41,977 nucleotides of DNA. Source: Candidatus Zhuqueibacterota bacterium (GTDB lineage Bacteria; Zhuqueibacterota; Zhuqueibacteria; Zhuqueibacterales; Geothermadaptataceae). Below the pieces are notes generated by a model. It was not told where the DNA came from, did no database searches, and saw only the letters and a list, made by a program, of their open reading frames with translations. The translations under genes were made by a program, and so were the position numbers. The DNA lies in NCBI GenBank assembly GCA_030950365.1, contig JAUZRQ010000093.1, positions 1 to 41,977 of the forward strand. The letters run 5' to 3'. Shown here in pieces: positions 37,151 to 41,977 of this stretch. The first letter of the stretch is position 1; every line of letters starts with the position of its first letter.

Positions 37151-37813
37151 ATGAACGTAACCCTTTCCAAACACTCCCGACCCAGCCTGAAAGAACAGGC
37201 CTATGAGCGCATCGAAGAGATGATCGTGACGCTGGAGCTGCCGCCGGGGACGCTGCTGTCGGAATACGAACTGAGCCGGCAGATCGGCATCGGCCGGACG
37301 CCGGTGCGCGAGGCGTTGCAGCGGCTCGCCGCCGAGCGGCTGGTCACCCCGCTGCCCCGGCGCGGCATCGTGGTGGCGGAGATCAATCTCACCGATATGC
37401 TGGCGATTCTCGAAACCCGGCGTGCGCTCGATCGGCTTCTGGCCTCGCGGGCGGCAGAGCGCGGCAGTGACGCCGAACGCCAGGCGTTGCGCGCCTGCGC
37501 TGTGGATATGCAAAAGGCTGCGGCTTCCGGCGATCTGCGGGGTTTCATGCGCGAAGATCGCCGCTTCGATCGCATTGCCGGTGAGGCGAGCCGGAACCGG
37601 TTTGCCGCCGAGGCCAGTGCGCCGCTACACACCCACTGCCGCCGGTTCTGGTTCCGCTATCGCGACAACGGCGATCTGCAGCAATCCGCCGCGCGCCACA
37701 TCGCCGTCATGCAGGCCATCGCGGCCGGCGACGCCGAAAAGGCGGGCGATGCTACCGAGCGGTTGATTGACTATCTCGAAACCTTCACCCGCAGCACCAT
37801 CGACGTGTATTGA
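37151..37813 (+). CDS. GntR-family transcriptional regulator, FadR/FCD subfamily
   Basis: 220 residues. The N-terminal winged helix (about 12-75) has LKEQAYERIEEMIVTLELPPG, then LSRQIGIGRTPVREALQRLAAERLV, a classic GntR recognition helix. The C-terminal helical FCD domain (about 85-215) binds a small carboxylic acid in relatives. It is encoded inside the hydroxyproline cluster, so it most likely represses or controls that pathway, with a pathway intermediate as effector; both are inference. The epimerase gene follows 14 bp after the stop, so they are co-transcribed. Confidence 0.92.
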   Translation: MNVTLSKHSRPSLKEQAYERIEEMIVTLELPPGTLLSEYELSRQIGIGRTPVREALQRLAAERLVTPLPRRGIVVAEINLTDMLAILETRRALDRLLASRAAERGSDAERQALRACAVDMQKAAASGDLRGFMREDRRFDRIAGEASRNRFAAEASAPLHTHCRRFWFRYRDNGDLQQSAARHIAVMQAIAAGDAEKAGDATERLIDYLETFTRSTIDVY

Positions 37814-37827
37814 ATTGGAGGGCGGAC

Positions 37828-38829
37828 ATGGCCAGTCACACCTTCTTTTGTATCGATGCGCACACCTGCGGCAATCCGGTGCGTGTGGTGGTGGGCGGCG
37901 GCCCGCCGCTGCAGGGCAAAACCATGAGCGAACGCCGGCAGCATTTTCTTGCCGAATTCGACTGGATCCGCACCGGCCTGATGTTCGAGCCACGCGGTCA
38001 CGACATGATGTCCGGTAGCATTCCCTATCCCCCCACCCGCGACGATTGCGATGTGGCGTTGCTGTTCATCGAAACCAGCGGCTGTCTGCCCATGTGCGGC
38101 CACGGCGCCATCGGCACGGTGACGGTGCTCATCGAGCGCGGACTGGCGCGGCCGCAAACGCCCGGCGTGCTGCGGTTGGATACTCCCGCCGGCCGCGTGG
38201 ATGCGCATTACACCATGAAAAACGGTCGCGTCGAAGCCGTGCGCATCATCAACGTCCCGTCGTTTTTGCACTCCGAGGGATTGCAGGTGGAATGCCCGGA
38301 GCTCGGGCCGCTCACCGTGGATGTGGCCTACGGCGGCAATTTTTACGCGATCGTCGAGTCGCAGGCGAATTTTCGCGACATGGAGGATTTCTCGGCGCTC
38401 GATCTCATCCGCATCAGTCCAAAGCTGCGCCGCGTGCTGAATGAGCAGTTCGAGTTCGTGCACCCGGAAGACGCGACCATCCGCGGGCTGAGCCACATCA
38501 TGTGGACCGGCCGGCCGAAACACCCCGAAGCGGACGCCCGCAACGCGGTCTTCTACGGCGATAAAGCCATCGACCGTTCGCCCTGCGGCACGGGTACCTC
38601 GGCCCGCATGGCGCAGCGGTTGGCAAAAGGCCTGCTCCGTGTTGGTGACAACTTTGTGCACGAATCGATCATCGGCAGCCTGTTCCGCGGCCGGGTGGAG
38701 CGCGAAGCGCAGGTCGGCCCCTATCGCGGCATCGTGCCCGGAATCGAAGGTTGGGCCAAAATCACTGGCTTCAACACCATCTTCATCGATGACGATGATC
38801 CTTTTGCGCACGGGTTTCAGGTGCTGTGA
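37828..38829 (+). CDS. Proline racemase-family protein, probable 4-hydroxyproline 2-epimerase
   Basis: 333 residues. Both catalytic cysteines are present: Cys90 in MCGHG and Cys253 in DRSPCGTGTSA. This argues for racemase/epimerase activity and against the trans-3-hydroxyproline dehydratases, which have Thr at one of these sites. IDAHTCGNPVRVV near the start is typical of the family. It should convert trans-4-hydroxy-L-proline to cis-4-hydroxy-D-proline, the first step of the pathway; proline racemase is the alternative. GGAGGG (37817-37822), 5 nt upstream, sets ATG 37828. The FAD dehydrogenase gene follows after 81 bp. Confidence 0.9.
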   Translation: MASHTFFCIDAHTCGNPVRVVVGGGPPLQGKTMSERRQHFLAEFDWIRTGLMFEPRGHDMMSGSIPYPPTRDDCDVALLFIETSGCLPMCGHGAIGTVTVLIERGLARPQTPGVLRLDTPAGRVDAHYTMKNGRVEAVRIINVPSFLHSEGLQVECPELGPLTVDVAYGGNFYAIVESQANFRDMEDFSALDLIRISPKLRRVLNEQFEFVHPEDATIRGLSHIMWTGRPKHPEADARNAVFYGDKAIDRSPCGTGTSARMAQRLAKGLLRVGDNFVHESIIGSLFRGRVEREAQVGPYRGIVPGIEGWAKITGFNTIFIDDDDPFAHGFQVL

Positions 38830-38910
38830 ACCGCCGAAGTGATCGTGATTGAATGACAAGCGGGCCAATGCGGCTATCAGAAGCCAATTGTCAAATTGAG
38901 GCATCCAATC

Positions 38911-40197
38911 ATGTCTGATCGATCCGACGTGCTGATCATCGGCGGGGGCGTGGTCGGCCTCTGCTGTGCTTATTTTTTGGAAAAAGCAGGTTGTTCCGTG
39001 CGCGTGGTGACGCGCGAGCGCGTGGGAGCGGGCGCCTCCAGCATCAATGCCGGCATGATCGTCCCCAGCCACTTTGTGCCGCTGGCTTCGCCTGGAATGC
39101 TGTCCAGAGGGCTGGAGTGGCTGCTGAAACCGGAGAGCCCATTTTACATCTCGCCCATCCCTCGACCAGAACTCGTTCTCTGGTTGAATGAATTTCGTCT
39201 TTATTGTAACATGAAGCATCTCCGTTATGCCATACCCATCCTGAAAAATCTCACCTCTTTGGGAAAGATATGGCTTCGGAACATGATCCAGGAGGAAGCG
39301 CTGGATTGTGACTGGCGGGAGCGTGGGTTGCTCATGCTGTACCGAAGCGACCACGGCCAGAAAGAGGCGGAGCGTCTGGTTGCGTTGGCGGAGCAGGCGG
39401 GCGTAGAGGCGCGATTTTTGGCCGCGGCGCAACTCGACACCGTGGATGCGCATCTGCAGTGCAACGCCATCTGTGGCGTCTTTTTTCCGGAAGATGCTCA
39501 GGTGCAACCAGAGGCATTCATCGGGGCTTTGCAGTTGCGACTACGGGAACGAGGGGTGGAGTTTTGGGAACAAACGGAAGTGCATTCGCTGGTGGTTCAG
39601 GATACGCGCGTGGAACGCGTCAAAACCGACCGGGGCGACTTTACCGCCGATCACGTGGTGGTGGCCGCGGGCGCGTGGTCAGGCCGGCTGTTGCGGCCCA
39701 TCGGGGTGCGAGTGTTGCTGCAACCGGGCAAAGGATACAGCCTCACCTATCCGCGGATGAAAGCGCCCTTTTCCGTTCCCGTCATTCTGGATGAGGACCG
39801 GGTGGCGATCACACCGTTTCGGGACGGCCTGCGTATCGGCGGTATGATGGAAATCAACAGTTTTCGCCCATGGCCCAACGAGCGACGTATGCAAATGATG
39901 TTGCGAGCGGCAGCCCGGAGTTTCCCGACGCTGTCCGCCCTCAGGCTGAAACAGGCGCGGCCGGGTGTCGGTTTCCGGCCGCTCACCCCGGACGGCCTGC
40001 CGGTGATCGAACGGAATCCGCGATACACCAATTTGTATCTGGCTACCGGCCACGGCATGCTGGGTATGACGCTGGCCGCCATCACCGGCAAGCTGATCAG
40101 CGAACTGGTGAAGGGAGAGCCGACCACGGTGGATATGCGACCGTTTGGCTGCGAGCGGTTCTGGCAGAGAATCAGGTTACGACAGCGTTGGATATGA
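38911..40197 (+). CDS. FAD-dependent D-amino acid oxidoreductase (DadA-like), probable D-hydroxyproline dehydrogenase
   Basis: 428 residues. The N-terminal FAD-binding Rossmann motif is IIGGGVVGLCCAYFLEKAG (GGGVVG, 11-16). The DAO-type fold continues with GAGASSINAGMIVPSHFVPLASPGM, a signature of DadA/glycine-oxidase relatives. It ends with GFRPLTPDGLPVIERNP...LYLATGHGMLGMTLA. It would oxidise cis-4-hydroxy-D-proline to 1-pyrroline-4-hydroxy-2-carboxylate, feeding the DHDPS-family lyase. It is the single-subunit type; no iron-sulfur or small-subunit genes accompany it. TTGAGG (38896-38901), 9 nt upstream, sets ATG 38911. Electron acceptor is unknown. Confidence 0.9.
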   Translation: MSDRSDVLIIGGGVVGLCCAYFLEKAGCSVRVVTRERVGAGASSINAGMIVPSHFVPLASPGMLSRGLEWLLKPESPFYISPIPRPELVLWLNEFRLYCNMKHLRYAIPILKNLTSLGKIWLRNMIQEEALDCDWRERGLLMLYRSDHGQKEAERLVALAEQAGVEARFLAAAQLDTVDAHLQCNAICGVFFPEDAQVQPEAFIGALQLRLRERGVEFWEQTEVHSLVVQDTRVERVKTDRGDFTADHVVVAAGAWSGRLLRPIGVRVLLQPGKGYSLTYPRMKAPFSVPVILDEDRVAITPFRDGLRIGGMMEINSFRPWPNERRMQMMLRAAARSFPTLSALRLKQARPGVGFRPLTPDGLPVIERNPRYTNLYLATGHGMLGMTLAAITGKLISELVKGEPTTVDMRPFGCERFWQRIRLRQRWI

Positions 40198-40281
40198 AGT
40201 GCAGCAAGTTCCTGCTTCCACAGGCAGGTGTCACCGAGTTTATCGTGTCTTTTGTATTCAAACGAGCTGAATGCAGAACTA

Positions 40282-40309
40282 TTGACCAAGCAAGCACGTA
40301 TGCTATAGA
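40282..40309 (+). promoter_or_regulatory. Putative promoter of the GPP34 gene
   Basis: TTGACC (40282-40287) and TATAGA (40304-40309) are 16 bp apart, ending 45 bp before the preferred start 40355. It is one of the better sigma70-like matches in the window. It would separate the GPP34 gene from the hydroxyproline operon. Confidence 0.45.
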
Positions 40310-40354
40310 GTAAGCAAATCGGGGTGAATGTCCGAAAAGCGAAAGGAAGTCGAA

Positions 40355-41032
40355 ATGTTGATGCTACCCGAAAAATTGATGCTCCTGGCCCTGCACGACG
40401 AAAAAGGCGCGGTGGTATTTTCCTCCTCCACGGCGTTGCCGTTCGCGCTGGCGGGGGGAGTTCTATTGGAGTTGTTTTTTCGCAAGAAAATCACCATGGC
40501 CGACAACAAAGTGCGGTTCCTGGATGCCAAAAACACCGGCGAACTGGTGCTGGACCGGACGCTGCGCTTGATGCAGGAAAGCGCCAGACCACGCGACGTG
40601 AAACACTGGGTGACTCGCATTCGACGCAGCATGAAGAACCTGAAAAAGGAAATCATTCGGAGTCTGGTGCGAAAGGGGATATTGAAACAGGAAGTGCGGC
40701 GCATTTTATGGGTATTCAAGCTGCATCGTTATCCCGCCCGGGATCGGGTGCCGGAGATGGAGATTCGGCAGCATATCCGCAACGTTGTGCTGCACGGCCA
40801 CCCGCCCACAGAAGAGGATGTGGCCTTGTTGAGTCTGATCAACGCCTGCAATCTGGTAGGCGAAGTCTTCCCGAAAAACGAGCGCAAGCAGGCCAAACAG
40901 CGCCTCAAAGAGCTGACCCGCGATGAGGCGATCGGAAAGGCGGTATCTGCGGCAGTTGCGGAGATGACGGCCGCCGTCTCCGCCGCTGTGGCCGTCAACA
41001 TGGCGGTGACCGCCGGAGCGGGTTCGAGATAA
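40355..41032 (+). CDS. GPP34-family (GOLPH3-like) protein
   Basis: 225 residues. The start LMLPEKLMLLALHDEKG and the following helix-rich body (ALPFALAGGVLLELFFRKKI, LVLDRTLRLM, VRRILWVFKLHRYPARD) match the GPP34 family. Its eukaryotic member GOLPH3 binds phosphatidylinositol-4-phosphate at the Golgi; bacterial members are of unknown role and are best known in Actinobacteria and some other phyla. AAAGGAAG (40342-40349), 5 nt upstream, favours ATG 40355 over ATG 40328. The C-terminus is Ala/Val-rich. It is a single gene, convergent with the PIN toxin gene, with a 49-bp gap. Confidence 0.85.
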   Translation: MLMLPEKLMLLALHDEKGAVVFSSSTALPFALAGGVLLELFFRKKITMADNKVRFLDAKNTGELVLDRTLRLMQESARPRDVKHWVTRIRRSMKNLKKEIIRSLVRKGILKQEVRRILWVFKLHRYPARDRVPEMEIRQHIRNVVLHGHPPTEEDVALLSLINACNLVGEVFPKNERKQAKQRLKELTRDEAIGKAVSAAVAEMTAAVSAAVAVNMAVTAGAGSR

Positions 41033-41081
41033 AGCAAAACTCAGTTAAAACATAGAGACTGGATCAAAAAGGAACGGATCA

Positions 41082-41486
41082 TTATTCAGTAAGCATGAAC
41101 CGAATGAGTCCCTCAATGTATTCGAAATGGGGGTCACGCGTTAGCAGCGTGGCGGAGTGGCGTAAGCAGGAGGCGGCTATCCAGATATCATTGGTAGGAA
41201 TGGGCGTGCCGTTTTTTAGTAACTGGGCCAAAACACGGGCATAGTAGAGTGCGGTATCAAAATCGATGTCCACAACTTCGACTCGAGGTGAGTCGAGGAA
41301 ACGGTAGAAAACTTGCCAGTTTTTCTGCTTCTTAGTCCCGGCTTCAAAGCTGTAGGCCAGTTCCCCGACGACGATCTGGGGGATAAAAATCTGACCGGCC
41401 AGTTGCACCGCCTCGACGGCGCGTGGTTCTCCCCGCATAAAAGCAGAATGAGCAGACGTGTCCAAAATGATTTTGCTCAGGACCAT
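41082..41486 (-). CDS. PIN-domain ribonuclease toxin (VapC-like)
   Basis: 134 residues, the usual VapC length. The four PIN acidic residues are all present: Asp9 (IILDTS), Glu42 (GEL), Asp100 (TNDIWIAA) and Asp118 (RDPHF). It should be a magnesium-dependent RNase that blocks translation when its antitoxin is absent. The start ATG lies inside the end of the antitoxin frame (CTATGGTCCTGA), the usual coupling. The antitoxin gene upstream is broken, so the toxin must be inactive, silent or neutralised in trans if the break is real. Confidence 0.9.
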   Translation of the reverse strand: MVLSKIILDTSAHSAFMRGEPRAVEAVQLAGQIFIPQIVVGELAYSFEAGTKKQKNWQVFYRFLDSPRVEVVDIDFDTALYYARVLAQLLKNGTPIPTNDIWIAASCLRHSATLLTRDPHFEYIEGLIRFMLTE

Positions 41487-41742
41487 AGTTCCTCATCGAT
41501 TTGACGCTGCTGTTTCAGCACCCGTTCAAACGCCTGTGCTTCCTGCTCAAACCATGTTCCGGCCAGTTCATCCAGATCATGATGAGGGATTTACCCCGGG
41601 ATTTTTTTCTTTTAAGCAGTCAGGAGAGCTTGCTTTAAATTTTGATGATGAATTTGTTCATGCTTAGATTTTCTTTTTGCGCAAGCTCTTTAATTTTTTT
41701 GAGCAAATCCGGGTCAATATTTCGAAGTATGATTTGACGCAT
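41477..41742 (-). pseudogene. Antitoxin gene of the PIN toxin, broken by frameshifts
   Basis: From ATG 41742 (GGAGAG 5 nt upstream) the frame reads MRQIILRNIDPDLLKKIKEL..., a ribbon-helix-helix DNA-binding start, and stops after 35 codons at TAA. Shifting frame restores LKQALLT, another shift restores LKEKNPGVNP, and a third gives HDLDELAGTWFEQEAQ and then QIDEELWS, the C-terminal toxin-binding tail typical of VapB/FitA-like antitoxins. So at least three frame changes separate pieces of what was an antitoxin of about 88 residues. The C-terminal piece still overlaps the toxin start. The first shift lies in a TTT run, so assembly error is a possible cause for that one. Confidence 0.8.
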
Positions 41743-41776
41743 GTCGCTCTCCGCCCTAAAAGCATTTGATTGCTGA

Positions 41777-41810
41777 TACTGCATGCATTTTGCAGGCAAA
41801 ATATGCAGTA
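41777..41810. promoter_or_regulatory. Inverted repeat upstream of the toxin-antitoxin pair
   Basis: TACTGCAT (41777-41784) and ATGCAGTA (41803-41810) are perfect inverted arms. Partial symmetry continues inwards (GCATTTTGC against GCAAAAT). ATGCAGTA occurs a third time at 41872-41879. It lies 35-68 bp upstream of the antitoxin start, where such pairs place their autoregulatory operator. Protein binding is inferred. Confidence 0.45.
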
Positions 41811-41883
41811 ATTGCGTTGAATTCAAGTGTTTTTGCCTTTCCTTCAGGGAATAACAAACTTGATTGCTAACATGCAGTATGCT

Positions 41884-41977
41884 TTACTTTCCCACCTGCC
41901 ACACCAGAAAGCTCAACCAGTTGGTCATGTCTTCGGGGTATCTGCTGAGGGGGTATGTTTTCAAAACGAAGGCGTTA
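41884..41977 (-). CDS. C-terminal fragment of an unidentified protein
   Basis: The frame is open from the right edge to TAA 41884-41886, giving the last 30 residues (NAFVLKTYPLSRYPEDMTNW..., ending FLVWQVGK). The start is outside the window. The hydrophobic WLSFLVWQ stretch suggests a membrane or membrane-facing tail, but I cannot name the family. This short reading could also be chance. Confidence 0.3.
   Translation of the reverse strand, partial: NAFVLKTYPLSRYPEDMTNWLSFLVWQVGK

Noticed and set aside
37771-39507. A 578-codon open frame on the minus strand across the epimerase and FAD dehydrogenase genes
   Set aside because: Long antisense frames are common opposite GC-biased codons. It crosses two well-supported genes and a gap, and its product has no recognisable domain.

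Overview
The window is about 42 kb of a moderately GC-rich bacterial chromosome. It carries no phage, plasmid or insertion-sequence genes. The gene content fits the FCB side of the tree: a GWxTD-domain protein, an NagZ/beta-lactamase fusion, a DUF3108 protein and many secreted or lipid-anchored proteins. My best guess is a Calditrichota/KSB1-like lineage, but this is inferred from gene families and not from a marker phylogeny.

Region by region. 1-1452: the 3' end of a probable threonine synthase gene, then an AT-rich AAA ATPase/DUF4143 gene. 1455-3049 (minus): a two-gene phospholipid operon, a lipid kinase followed by the acyltransferase plsC. 3296-4390: ychF. 4629-6198 (minus): a rhomboid protease and a membrane-anchored ClpP-fold protease in one operon. 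6511-9190 (minus): a secreted CocE/NonD-family protein that has lost its catalytic Ser and His, and a DUF3108 protein. 9729-9932: a small winged-helix protein, followed by about 1 kb of repeat-bearing non-coding DNA.

10959-14984 is a signalling cluster. It holds a GAF/AAA+/Fis regulator with a non-canonical GVATGV loop where GAFTGA is expected, a membrane Cache-HAMP-PP2C phosphatase (RsbU/SpoIIE type), an RsbW-like ATPase and an RsbV-like STAS protein. The first three genes overlap. 15109-20152 follows with an acetyltransferase, an NagZ/serine-hydrolase fusion, a TPR lipoprotein and tRNA-Val(CAC), ended by a strong terminator. 20220-21644 is an NtrC-type response regulator with an intact GAFTGA motif. 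22628-29978 holds an M23 peptidase, a GH2-like protein with degenerate catalytic sites fused to a multi-pass membrane domain, and smc.

30057-31565 is an AT-rich Type II restriction-modification pair of BglII type, lying between smc and a GWxTD/cupin/acetyltransferase operon (31581-33943). 34142-40197 encodes the four enzymes expected for trans-4-hydroxy-L-proline breakdown to 2-oxoglutarate plus a GntR/FCD regulator: 2-epimerase, FAD dehydrogenase, DHDPS-family deaminase and semialdehyde dehydrogenase. A three-unit tandem array of a dispersed intergenic repeat splits this cluster. The right end has a GPP34 protein and a PIN toxin whose antitoxin gene is broken by frameshifts, and ends in a truncated unknown gene.

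The most unusual points are the two secreted or membrane pseudoenzymes (CocE-like and GH2-like), the GVATGV regulator joined to a partner-switching cassette, the dispersed and tandem intergenic repeat family, and the toxin without an intact antitoxin.
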